DNA from: Acidobacteriaceae bacterium KBS 146
GTDB lineage: Bacteria; Acidobacteriota; Terriglobia; Terriglobales; Acidobacteriaceae
DNA: 64,000 nt
NCBI GenBank assembly: GCA_000688615.1
Contig: JHVA01000001.1
Location: 4,695,001-4,759,000 of the forward strand
Direction of reading: 5' to 3'
Shown: positions 19,090 through 28,001 of the stretch, in pieces
How positions within the stretch are numbered: position 1 is the stretch's first letter
How the letters are laid out: the number at the start of each line of letters is the position of its first letter
Made by a program: the position numbers and the translations under genes
Notes under the pieces: generated by a model
Database searches by the model: none
Told to the model about the DNA's origin: nothing
What the model saw: only the letters and a program-made list of their open reading frames with translations

Positions 19090-20340
19090 CTATTGAGTAA
19101 CTTTATCGCCCGAGACCTTTTCGATCAACGTATCATCCGTTTTCTTGTGGAGTGCCTTCGTGTTCGCCAGCTCTTCTTCTGCTTTCTTTTTCTGTCCGAG
19201 CGACATATATACTCTGGCCAATCTATAGTGCGCGTCAGGTTGAGAAGGGTCTAACTGGATCGCATGCTGAAAAGCCTTAACTGCGTCCTGTGGTTTGCCC
19301 TGATTGACATAAACACATCCCAGGTCGAAGTAGGCAAGCCGGCTGCGCGCCTGTAATTGAAGGCTCTTTTGGAGCAGTTCCAATGCCGACTTGTCATCGT
19401 TGCTGTGCAGTGCGATGTCACCCAGATAGAGATACGATTGCGCATAACCGGGGTTATTGAGGATTTCTTGGTGCAGCTCTGAAGATGCCTTATCGTATTC
19501 GCTTTGCTTGTAGTAGAGATATCCAAGCTCGAAGTGGAGGACGGGCTCTTTGGGAGAGGAATGTGCGGTATCTTCGAGTTCTTTTATCGCTTCCTCTGTC
19601 TTGCCCATCCCATCTAAGGCCTGTGCGAGTAGCATATGTGCTTGAACCGCGTCCGGATTCACCGAAAGGATATTTTGAAATTGAGTCAGCGCACAGTCGT
19701 ATTGTTGGCTCCAAAGACAACTTTGTGCCAATACATTATGCAATTCGAGATTCGACGGACTGTCTTGAACCGCGATTTTAAGAAACTTACTCGCAAGCAT
19801 GTATTGCCGGAGGCCAAAGTAACTCATCCCGATCAGTATTGTGCCGCGCTGATCTTCTGGCTTCGTTTTCAACACTGGCTTAAGGGCGCTTATAGTGTCT
19901 GCAAAATGACCTCGTTTGAATTCAGCGATTCCGAGATTTGAGGAGACGTCCGTTTGATTCGGGTTGATTGCTAGGGATCTCCGGTATTCCTCGGTTGCCG
20001 ATTCCAGTTTCCCTTGCTGTGCTAGTGCCACCCCCAAATTTGCATGGAGCACGGGATCGTTGGGGTGTGTTTTGAGCAGTTGACGCCAAAGCTGTTCTGC
20101 TTCGAAGAATTTTCCTGTCGTCATTAATTCTGAAGCGTGGGCAGCACGACTATCCTGAGCCCGAAGCAGGACGGTGGTAAGTACACAAAGGGCGACCACC
20201 ACGATTATTCTGACTGCTCCACTGAGCGAGCGTATGTTGCCTGGGCATAAATCGCCGTAACAGTCTTTGGGACACATAGACGACAAAATGGACCAGAGCG
20301 CCATCCTCAGCATTCTAGCTACTAACCGCAGTGAGTCCAC
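19090..20340 (-). CDS. Tetratricopeptide repeat protein
   Basis: 416 residues. One hydrophobic segment near residues 43-60 (VRIIVVVALCVLTTVLL) is probably a signal peptide or N-terminal anchor. About nine TPR units then fill the rest, with the usual G-A-Y spacing (for example HANLGVALAQQGKLESATEEY and AYFDLGCVYVNQGKPQDAV). The 40 residues before the hydrophobic segment may be an artefact of an over-long start. It is upstream of and co-directional with the CRTAC1-like gene, so the two probably form an operon and may act together outside the cytoplasm. No enzymatic domain is visible. Confidence 0.85.
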   Translation of the reverse strand: MDSLRLVARMLRMALWSILSSMCPKDCYGDLCPGNIRSLSGAVRIIVVVALCVLTTVLLRAQDSRAAHASELMTTGKFFEAEQLWRQLLKTHPNDPVLHANLGVALAQQGKLESATEEYRRSLAINPNQTDVSSNLGIAEFKRGHFADTISALKPVLKTKPEDQRGTILIGMSYFGLRQYMLASKFLKIAVQDSPSNLELHNVLAQSCLWSQQYDCALTQFQNILSVNPDAVQAHMLLAQALDGMGKTEEAIKELEDTAHSSPKEPVLHFELGYLYYKQSEYDKASSELHQEILNNPGYAQSYLYLGDIALHSNDDKSALELLQKSLQLQARSRLAYFDLGCVYVNQGKPQDAVKAFQHAIQLDPSQPDAHYRLARVYMSLGQKKKAEEELANTKALHKKTDDTLIEKVSGDKVTQ

Positions 20341-20894
20341 AATTATTCTTGTCGAGTGTATCAGGAGCGAATGTAGAGATTCCCGCTATCGCGGAGCCGA
20401 TAAAACTGCGCGAGGAATTGCTCCCCTAATGAAAGCAGAGAAACGCATCGACATTGCTATCAGCTCGGTTTTGGGAAGGTCGCAGAACTCCATCGAACCT
20501 CCCCCTCTTGAATGCCGCCAGTCGAAGATTCGCTTGAAGATCCGCTGACGGCAAAGGTCGAATTTGGATAAATCGTGTTGTTGTAACCTGAGAAATTATC
20601 TGCAAGCAGTGTCGGGATTTCCCCACAAATCTTTAGCAGGCAGATTTAAGATTACGGAGCCTTTAAGGCAGACGATTGCTGTCACTATAGGAGGCTCAGT
20701 GGCTGCTTGTGCTGCCAGATATTGTTTTTGCAGATTCTGCCACGGCTCTGGATTTGAGGGCTTCCAACCTATTTTCGTTACCGTTCCCTGCGTCTTGAGT
20801 TTTGAGGTGCGTGAGGAGTGGAATTAGTATTTTACGGTGTCTTGGATGCGGAAATTGAGACAGTGAGCTAAGCGTCGTCCTTTCAGGAGATTGC
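20341..20894. other. Divergent intergenic region
   Basis: 554 bp between the minus-strand TPR gene and the plus-strand CBM9-like gene. It presumably carries both promoters. An 87-codon frame at 20564-20827 has no recognisable domain, unusual Cys content and no ribosome binding site, and is not called. I see no repeat or RNA structure. Confidence 0.45.
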
Positions 20895-21713
20895 GTGTCA
20901 TTTTTGAAAATGATTGTATTCGCGAGCCTTGCAGGCCCGCTTAGCGCGATCCCAAGTTTTTTCCAATCGGCAGCGTATCTCCCAACCGCTCAGTCGTTAG
21001 AAGAGCACTCCTCTGCTCCACTTGCGCCTCCCGCGGGGAAGCCGAGGGCTTACAGGGTCCATCACGCGAAATCTGCTGTTGAAGTCGACGGGAAGCTTGA
21101 AAAAAAGGAATGGCGGCAAGCCGAGTGGACGGAGGATTTCGTTGATATAGAAGGAACCTCTGAACCAAAACCTCGTTTTCGAACACGCGCGAAAATGCTC
21201 TGGGATGATCGGTATCTTTATATCGCTGCGGAGCTTGAAGAGCCAGATGTAAAAGCCTCTATCACACAGCATGACGCGGTTATCTTCCACGACAATGATT
21301 TCGAGGTGTTTCTTAAGCCGATACCCTCGGAAGAAGGTTATTTTGAGTTCGAAATGAACGCGCTCAATACCGGGTGGGATCTGTATCTTGCTAAGCCATA
21401 TCGCCTTGGTGGCCATGCTGACAATAGTTTTGAACTTGCAGGATCGCAAACGGCGGTAGCGATTCAGGGTACCCTCAATAAGTCTGCGGATAAAGATAAA
21501 GGCTGGACGCTGGAGATCGCGATTCCGTGGACCGCTTTTGCTTCCCGGCAAGTCGTTCCGAAGCCAGAGGTCGGTTCAACATGGCGTGTCAATTTCAGTC
21601 GCGTTGAGTGGAAGCCTGGCCAGAAAAGGGAAGATAACTGGGTGTGGTCGCCACAAGGTGTGATTAACATGCATATCCCAGAACGATGGGGATATCTTGA
21701 ATTCGAAAATTAG
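20895..21713 (+). CDS. Secreted carbohydrate-binding family 9-like protein
   Basis: 272 residues. The start is GTG at 20895, preceded by AGGAG with about 5 bases spacing. The signal peptide is about residues 1-27. The rest is a CBM9-like/DOMON-type beta-sandwich: AVEVDGKLEKKEWRQAEWTEDFVDI, then AKMLWDDRYLYIAAEL, a DNDFEVFL calcium-loop-like motif, and the C-terminal WRVNFSRVEW...RWGYLEF. Proteins of this type bind glycan ends or accompany polysaccharide-degrading systems. No catalytic domain is attached and no glycoside hydrolase is nearby, so the ligand is open. Confidence 0.8.
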   Translation: MSFLKMIVFASLAGPLSAIPSFFQSAAYLPTAQSLEEHSSAPLAPPAGKPRAYRVHHAKSAVEVDGKLEKKEWRQAEWTEDFVDIEGTSEPKPRFRTRAKMLWDDRYLYIAAELEEPDVKASITQHDAVIFHDNDFEVFLKPIPSEEGYFEFEMNALNTGWDLYLAKPYRLGGHADNSFELAGSQTAVAIQGTLNKSADKDKGWTLEIAIPWTAFASRQVVPKPEVGSTWRVNFSRVEWKPGQKREDNWVWSPQGVINMHIPERWGYLEFEN

Positions 21714-21880
21714 TCACGGAATCTGCCTATAGCCAACAGCGCTAAGACGTCAGGCTCAAGGCCTATCCAGGGTCTCAAGTTACGCAAATAGAGGCTTTCC
21801 CCCTCTGGCGAGCGTTAAAAAAGAGTTCACTATTCCGTAGGTCGAATGTCTCATTACGACAAAGAACATCTACTGTTAGA

Positions 21881-23452
21881 GTGCGTCCAGAGGAATTTCC
21901 TGGAATGTCTATTGAGATAGTCTCTGCGGGAGATGTTCGGCTTGAGCGCCTTAGTCGAGGGCAGAATGCTCGTTTTCCTTCGACAGCCGAAGAGAGAGCG
22001 AGCCGGATCGCGCTTTGCGACACGACGGAAGATGTGGCTGAAGCTTTGGAGCGCTTCGTCAACGCCGGTCTTCGTCCAACCGTTCGCTCAGGAGGGCATT
22101 GCTATGAAGACTTTGTCGACAATAATCCTGGCGGCGCGATCATCGATCTTAGTTTGTTGGCTGGCACAGCTCCACTTCCGAATGGGCCGAAGTATAGATT
22201 AGGCGCCGGAACCAGGCTGGGCCAGGCCTATCCAGACCTGTACAAACGAGATCTAGTAACCATTCCCGGGGGAACCTGTCCTCCGGTGGGAGCCGGGGGG
22301 CATATATCGGGAGGTGGTTATGGGCTACTCTCGCGGCTGCATGGTATTACCCCTGATTGGGTTACAGCGGTCGACGTGGTAACCGTGGATCACGCGGGTA
22401 AAGCGAAGATTCTTCGGGCAGATAGACAACAAAATGCTGATCTTTTGAAAGCGTGCCGCGGTGCCGGCGGGGGCAACTTCGGCATCATTACCAATTTTTA
22501 TTTCGATACCCTGCCAAAGGCCCCTACGGAAGTCTTGCGGGGAAGTGTGAATTTTAGGTGGGATGGAATGACAGAAGAGCGTTTTGCGCGCATCGTCTAT
22601 CTGTTTAGCAACTATTGGGACACACGCGGTAAAGATCCGGAGACTTGGGGATTGTTCTCGATCTTCAACCTTTCTCACCGTAGCTCAGGACACCTGGGAA
22701 TGTCGGTAACGTTCACCAATCCTGACGGAACCGTAAGAGATACGACGGTCGTTGAAGAATTTCTTGCTATGTTCGACGAATGCAAGCCAATCGCCGAACT
22801 ATCGGTTCATCCGGCAATGGCGGAACATCATCCTGAGCCTTCGCAGTCAGGCACGAATCTTTGCCTGGCAAAGCATACGTTGAACAAGATGGCATGGATA
22901 GACTCGCATGGCCGAAGTTCAGGCTCCAATGGTCCAGTGATGGATCGCAGACACAAATATAAGTCGGCATTCATGAGGAAGAGCTTCAGCCCGGAAGAGT
23001 TACGTTGCTTTTACAAACACCTCAATCGCAAAATTGACGGGATTGATCTATCAGGAACGACAGTTTTGGCAGATTCTTTCGGGGGAGCTGTCAATAGACA
23101 GCAGATGCTAGACGAAACGTCCTGCCCGCAGCGAGATTCCGTGATGAAGCTGCAATTTATCGCCACGTGGACTGATCCTGCCCAGGATGAGGGCCAAATT
23201 CGGTGGATGAGAGACTTTTATACAGAACTGTATTCTGCCTCAGAAAAAGGAAAGAAGTATGCAGGAACCCCATTTTGGAGCGATCAATACGAGGGATGCT
23301 ACATCAACTACCCAGATGCAGAGATGCTTCAATACCCGTTCTGGCCACAACTGTATTACGGAACAGGAGAGCTTTATCCGTTTTTGCAAAGTGTGAAACA
23401 TCGTTATGATCCCAATAATATATTTCACCATTCAATGTCTATTCGTACCTAA
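21881..23452 (+). CDS. FAD-linked oxidase with BBE (berberine bridge) domain
   Basis: 523 residues. It has a PCMH-type FAD domain in which VRSGGHCYED carries the histidine that normally binds FAD covalently, then GGTCPPVGAGGHISGGGYGLLSR, where the second (cysteinyl) attachment position also looks conserved. The C-terminal BBE segment is YPDAEM...RYDPNNIFHH. The start is probably the ATG at 21905 (GMSIEIV) rather than the GTG at 21881. No signal peptide is seen. Family members oxidise sugars, alkaloids or other alcohols with O2; the substrate is unknown. It is followed by malate synthase on the same strand after about 190 bp. Confidence 0.82.
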   Translation: MRPEEFPGMSIEIVSAGDVRLERLSRGQNARFPSTAEERASRIALCDTTEDVAEALERFVNAGLRPTVRSGGHCYEDFVDNNPGGAIIDLSLLAGTAPLPNGPKYRLGAGTRLGQAYPDLYKRDLVTIPGGTCPPVGAGGHISGGGYGLLSRLHGITPDWVTAVDVVTVDHAGKAKILRADRQQNADLLKACRGAGGGNFGIITNFYFDTLPKAPTEVLRGSVNFRWDGMTEERFARIVYLFSNYWDTRGKDPETWGLFSIFNLSHRSSGHLGMSVTFTNPDGTVRDTTVVEEFLAMFDECKPIAELSVHPAMAEHHPEPSQSGTNLCLAKHTLNKMAWIDSHGRSSGSNGPVMDRRHKYKSAFMRKSFSPEELRCFYKHLNRKIDGIDLSGTTVLADSFGGAVNRQQMLDETSCPQRDSVMKLQFIATWTDPAQDEGQIRWMRDFYTELYSASEKGKKYAGTPFWSDQYEGCYINYPDAEMLQYPFWPQLYYGTGELYPFLQSVKHRYDPNNIFHHSMSIRT

Positions 23453-23646
23453 TCATGATGGAAGACTAGCCGCCGATTCTCGAAAGTTGTCCCTTGGGTG
23501 AGTCAGTGGACAGGATCCTACATTGTTCCATATAGTTGTCATTCACTGGGACGCGGGCAGTGAGGCTGCGGAGTATCGCGAGTTGGACGCACAACGAGGC
23601 CACTGTGATGCGCAGTCGGAGTGTTCTTGGGTGGAAACCTGTAACT

Positions 23647-25278
23647 ATGGAGATTTCAGCTTTGTCTAGTTTGGGGTCGGAAGTCCAGATCACTGCACCG
23701 GTGTCATCAAACTTTGCAGCAATCGTTTCTGCAGACGCGATTAACTTCCTGACGATTCTTCAGCGTAAATTCGGTGCACGACGAAAAGAGCTGCTCAGTG
23801 CTCGTATTGCGCGCCAAGCGCGACTGGATGCCGGAGAACGACCTGATTTTCTCTCTGAAACAAAACATATTCGAGAGGGTAGATGGAGTTGCGCTCCTGT
23901 TCCTGCCGACCTGCAGGATCGGCGAGTGGAAATCACCGGGCCAGTTGATCGGAAGATGATCATCAACGCACTCAACTCAGGTGCCTGTGTTTTCATGGCG
24001 GACTTTGAAGACTCGTCAACTCCACTTTGGGATAACTTGATTGACGGGCAACTCAACTTGAAAGACGCTATTCGGCGAACGATTGCTTTTGACGATCTGA
24101 AAACTGGGAAGCACTATCGTCTAAATGACGAAACTGCGGTAATTTTTGTACGTCCTAGAGGTTGGCACATGCTTGAGCAGCATGTGCTTATTGATGGTGA
24201 GCCTATGTCGGCTTCCGTTTTTGATTTCGGTCTTTATTTCTTCCATAACGCGCAAGAACTGGTTAAGAGGGGAAGCGGTCCTTATTTCTATCTGCCGAAG
24301 ATGGAGTCTCATCTTGAGGCGCGCCTATGGAACGATATCTTTATCGAAGCTCAGAATATGCTGGGCCTTCCACAAGGGAGCATTCGTTCGACGTGCCTGA
24401 TTGAGACAATCCTCGCGACGTTCGAGATGGATGAGATTCTCTATGAACTTCGGGATCACTCAGCTGGTCTCAACTGTGGTAGGTGGGACTATATATTCTC
24501 GTTTATTAAGAAGCTTTCTGCAGACCGCTCTGTGATCCTTCCTGATCGCTCTCAGATCACGATGACCACTCACTTCATGCGAAGCTACTCCAAACTCTGC
24601 ATCAAGACTTGCCACAATCGAAATATTCATGCCATGGGAGGAATGTCAGCTTTTATCCCAATAAAGTCAGATCCAGTAGCCAATGAAAAGGCTTTAGCTC
24701 AGGTGCGTGCGGATAAGGAACGAGAGGCACTTGATGGTCATGACGGAACTTGGGTAGCGCATCCGGGATTGGTGCCAGTTGCCATGGAAGTATTCAACCG
24801 CGTTATGCCTCAGTCAAATCAGATCGACAAAAAACTTGCAGATTACTCTGTGACTGCAGCCGATCTGTTGGAAGTACCAGGAGGAGAGATCACAGAGGCG
24901 GGGCTTCGACAGAATGTGGCAGTTGGCCTCGGATATGTCGAGGCGTGGCTGCGTGGTATTGGATGCGTCCCTCTGTTCAACCTTATGGAAGACGCAGCAA
25001 CGGCGGAAATCAGTCGAGCGCAACTTTGGCAATGGGTTCACCACGGGGCCAGCTTGAATGATGGTCGAAGAGTTACGAAGGAGCTTTGCGATCAATTTAT
25101 CGATCAGGAATTGGCAGAGGTTAGGCCCACACTCGACCAAACACGATTTGCAGCATATGAACAGGCCGCGTCTCTCATGCGCAATCTAATACGCACTGAC
25201 ACATTCGTCGATTTTTTAACGATTCCCGCCTATAACCGAATACTGAAGACAGAGGTTTTTACGGCGGCGGACCGCTAG
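23647..25278 (+). CDS. aceB: Malate synthase A
   Basis: Condenses glyoxylate with acetyl-CoA to malate. From the ATG at 23647 the protein is 543 residues, the usual malate synthase A length (about 530-540); frames beginning at 23536 add a non-homologous lead. Family motifs are visible: PVDRKMIINALNSGACVFMADFEDS, the signature RDHSAGLNCGRWDYIFSFIK, MRSYSKLCIKTCHNRNIHAMGG, and DGTWVAHPGLVP. It lies just ahead of glcDEF, which generates its substrate glyoxylate from glycolate, so the four genes form a coherent glycolate assimilation unit. Isocitrate lyase is not in the window. Confidence 0.93.
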   Translation: MEISALSSLGSEVQITAPVSSNFAAIVSADAINFLTILQRKFGARRKELLSARIARQARLDAGERPDFLSETKHIREGRWSCAPVPADLQDRRVEITGPVDRKMIINALNSGACVFMADFEDSSTPLWDNLIDGQLNLKDAIRRTIAFDDLKTGKHYRLNDETAVIFVRPRGWHMLEQHVLIDGEPMSASVFDFGLYFFHNAQELVKRGSGPYFYLPKMESHLEARLWNDIFIEAQNMLGLPQGSIRSTCLIETILATFEMDEILYELRDHSAGLNCGRWDYIFSFIKKLSADRSVILPDRSQITMTTHFMRSYSKLCIKTCHNRNIHAMGGMSAFIPIKSDPVANEKALAQVRADKEREALDGHDGTWVAHPGLVPVAMEVFNRVMPQSNQIDKKLADYSVTAADLLEVPGGEITEAGLRQNVAVGLGYVEAWLRGIGCVPLFNLMEDAATAEISRAQLWQWVHHGASLNDGRRVTKELCDQFIDQELAEVRPTLDQTRFAAYEQAASLMRNLIRTDTFVDFLTIPAYNRILKTEVFTAADR

Positions 25279-25316
25279 GCAGAATATCTCCTCCGCGATT
25301 CATTAACGTTACTTTT

Positions 25317-26780
25317 ATGGCCTCATTGCTTACCCTCGCCCTGATCTCCGAACTGCGCGGCATTGTTGGAGAGAGAGGTCTTATCACTGCAGCGAATCAG
25401 CTACAGACCTATGAGTGTGACGGTCTCACTGCGTTCCGTATTCCCCCGCTTGCAGTATTGCTTCCTGAATCTACAAAGCAGGTGCAGGGAATTCTGCGGA
25501 TATGTGATCGCGAACGAATTCCGTTTGTTGGGCGCGGAGCGGGAACGGGCTTGTCAGGCGGGGCTTTACCTTCTGAAAATTCACTTGTCATTAGCCTCGC
25601 AAGGATGAACCGGATCCTTAACATCGATATTCCCAACCAGCAAATTACCGTTCAGCCTGGTGTTATTAACGCGAATGTAACCGCTGCGGTCTCGCCCCAG
25701 GGATATTTTTATGCTCCGGATCCAAGTTCTCAGACTGTCTGTTCTATCGGAGGGAATATTGCGGAAAATGCTGGTGGCGCTCATTGTTTGAAATACGGTT
25801 TCACTGTCACCCATATTCTGGAATTGACCGTGGTCCTTCCGAACGGTGATATTGCGACGTTTGGCAGTAAAACGCTCGATACACCTGGTTATGATCTTTC
25901 CGGTGTATTTGTCGGAAGTGAGGGTACGTTGGGGATCGCGACTGAAGCGACTCTTCGAATTGTTCGAAAGCCGGAGACGATCCAGGTGATTTTAGCAGCC
26001 TTCGACACGATCTCGTCGGCTGCTCAATCTGTTTCTGATGTTATTGCGAGCGGTCTGTTACCAGCGGCTATGGAGATTATGGATCGTCTCTCAATCGAGG
26101 CTGCTGAAATTTCCGTTCATCCAAACTACCCATCCTGCGAAGCTCTTTTGCTCATCGAACTGGATGGTCCCGAGGTGGAAGTCAACCTTCAGATGACTTC
26201 CGTCATTGAGATATGCAAGAAGAATGCTGCATGGGAGACGCGATTAGCTGTCGATGAGAAAGCCCGTTTTCTCGTTTGGAAGGGGCGCAAGGCCGCATTT
26301 GCTGCCGCCGGCCGACTTTCGCCAAACTACATTGTTCAAGATGGTGTAATTCCACGGACGTCTCTTCCAACTGTCTTACAGCAACTAAATGCTATGGCGG
26401 CCAAAGAAGGGCTCAGGGTGACGAACGTCTTTCACGCTGGCGATGGCAATCTTCATCCGATCGTGCTCTACGATCGCGACAATCCTGGCGAGGAAGAGAG
26501 AGCAATCGATCTATCTCTTCGGATTCTAGAAGTCTGTGTCCAGGCCGGTGGATCGATCACCGGAGAACATGGTGTTGGGCGCGAAAAGCAATGCAGCATG
26601 AGCTACATGTTTGCGGACCCTGATCTTGAGACAATGCAGCGCGTGCGTCGCGCTTTCGATCCATTGAACTTGGCAAACCCTGAAAAGATCTTTCCAACGC
26701 CTCGGCTATGTGGTGAACGATCGAGAGGGGCATATGCCCCTCATCCCATCGAGACGAGTGGAATTGCGGAGGTCTTTTGA
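25317..26780 (+). CDS. glcD: Glycolate oxidase subunit GlcD
   Basis: FAD-binding catalytic subunit of the membrane-associated glycolate dehydrogenase complex (glycolate to glyoxylate), 487 residues. The PCMH FAD motif PFVGRGAGTGLSGGALP, GGNIAENAGGAHCLKYG and the C-terminal FAD-oxidase block with NVFHAGDGNLHP and GSITGEHGVGREK are characteristic. The ATG at 25317 lies 39 bp after aceB. The stop overlaps the glcE start by one base (TGATG), indicating translational coupling. D-lactate dehydrogenases share the fold; the glcE/glcF neighbours decide the assignment. Confidence 0.93.
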   Translation: MASLLTLALISELRGIVGERGLITAANQLQTYECDGLTAFRIPPLAVLLPESTKQVQGILRICDRERIPFVGRGAGTGLSGGALPSENSLVISLARMNRILNIDIPNQQITVQPGVINANVTAAVSPQGYFYAPDPSSQTVCSIGGNIAENAGGAHCLKYGFTVTHILELTVVLPNGDIATFGSKTLDTPGYDLSGVFVGSEGTLGIATEATLRIVRKPETIQVILAAFDTISSAAQSVSDVIASGLLPAAMEIMDRLSIEAAEISVHPNYPSCEALLLIELDGPEVEVNLQMTSVIEICKKNAAWETRLAVDEKARFLVWKGRKAAFAAAGRLSPNYIVQDGVIPRTSLPTVLQQLNAMAAKEGLRVTNVFHAGDGNLHPIVLYDRDNPGEEERAIDLSLRILEVCVQAGGSITGEHGVGREKQCSMSYMFADPDLETMQRVRRAFDPLNLANPEKIFPTPRLCGERSRGAYAPHPIETSGIAEVF

Positions 26781-28000
26781 TGCCGTTGTGTCCGACAGCG
26801 TGGATCTCAGAGGCTGCTGATGAATTGGGCGAGATTATTTCGCCTCTAGGTCCAGAAAATCAAGAAGCCATCGTGGCCTCTCCTTCTGATACGGCGCAGG
26901 TCGCTGCTGTCCTGTCATTTGCGAAAAAGCGCAAACTTACGGTCAATCCAGCCGGAGGCGGCACAAAACAGCAGTGGGGAAGAGGCGGGGTGCCGCAGAT
27001 TTATTTATCGTTGGCCCGTCTCAATCGCGTGATAGAGCACCCTTGGCAAGACCTAACCTGTTCTGTGCAGGCAGGATGTATCTGGACAAACCTTCAGCGG
27101 GTACTCGCAATTCAGGGTCAATTTGTAGCACTCGATCCTCTTTTTCCAAAGCGGGCGACGGTTGGTGGGATTTTGGCTGCCAACGACTCGGGAACATTGC
27201 GCCATAGGTATGGAAGCCTCCGCGATCTGGTGATAGGAATGACTCTGGTTTTAGCCGATGGAACCATCGTTAAAGCAGGTGGGAAGGTAGTTAAAAATGT
27301 TGCAGGATATGACCTGCCAAAACTACTGACCGGTAGCCTGGGTACTCTCGCAGTGATAACCCAAGCTAACTTTCGATTACATTCTCTTCCGCGATATACA
27401 CAAGTGTTTATGGTAGCGGCTCCCCACGTCCTTCGTTTTCAGGCACTCTTGAACGAAATTCGCGCAAGTCATCTAATCACTCAGGCACTATACGTGTCTG
27501 TTTCAGAACAGCAGACTCAGCTGACGATAGCTCTTGATGCCCACCCCGAAGCTCATCAGGATGCGATTCTTCGCGATATGATCCAACGCGAGGGGTTGGT
27601 CCTCGAAGAGGCCTCCGCAGATGGTTGGGCGGTCTTACGAGAGGCGCTCTTTGTCCCTGAAGCGACTGTCCTTCGAATTTCGACACTCCCGATCCAGGTC
27701 TGTCAATTCCTAGATTATCTGCAGCGTACCAATCAAAGGATAGATATTCGCTCGGTTTCCTTGGCAATTGGACTACACTGGGTCGCTATGCGTGGTTCTG
27801 CCGAAAAGATAAGGGAATTAGTCTGTGAGCTTCGGTCGAATAGAGACTATAGAGGTTTGACAGTTTCAGTTCTGCAGGCAGGATCAGGTGTGGAGATAGA
27901 AGCCTTCGACTTGCCGGATTCCACGTTAGACGTAATGCGAGCTATCAAGGCTCAGTTCGACGCAGACAATATCCTTAACCCAGGGAAATATTTTTCTTAG
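26780..28000 (+). CDS. glcE: Glycolate oxidase FAD-binding subunit GlcE
   Basis: 406 residues from the ATG at 26780, which overlaps the glcD stop. The FAD-binding fold has VNPAGGGTKQQWG, FPKRATVGGILAANDSG, and the GlcE hallmark VKAGGKVVKNVAGYDLPKLLTGSLGTL. It ends FDADNILNPGKYF, like other FAD-linked oxidases. It works as the second flavoprotein subunit in the GlcDEF complex. glcF begins 1 bp after its stop. Confidence 0.92.
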   Translation: MPLCPTAWISEAADELGEIISPLGPENQEAIVASPSDTAQVAAVLSFAKKRKLTVNPAGGGTKQQWGRGGVPQIYLSLARLNRVIEHPWQDLTCSVQAGCIWTNLQRVLAIQGQFVALDPLFPKRATVGGILAANDSGTLRHRYGSLRDLVIGMTLVLADGTIVKAGGKVVKNVAGYDLPKLLTGSLGTLAVITQANFRLHSLPRYTQVFMVAAPHVLRFQALLNEIRASHLITQALYVSVSEQQTQLTIALDAHPEAHQDAILRDMIQREGLVLEEASADGWAVLREALFVPEATVLRISTLPIQVCQFLDYLQRTNQRIDIRSVSLAIGLHWVAMRGSAEKIRELVCELRSNRDYRGLTVSVLQAGSGVEIEAFDLPDSTLDVMRAIKAQFDADNILNPGKYFS

Positions 28001-28001
28001 T

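Noticed and set aside
23536..23646. N-terminal extension of malate synthase
   Set aside because: The 37 extra codons do not resemble the family and would make the protein longer than usual; the ATG at 23647 gives the normal length.
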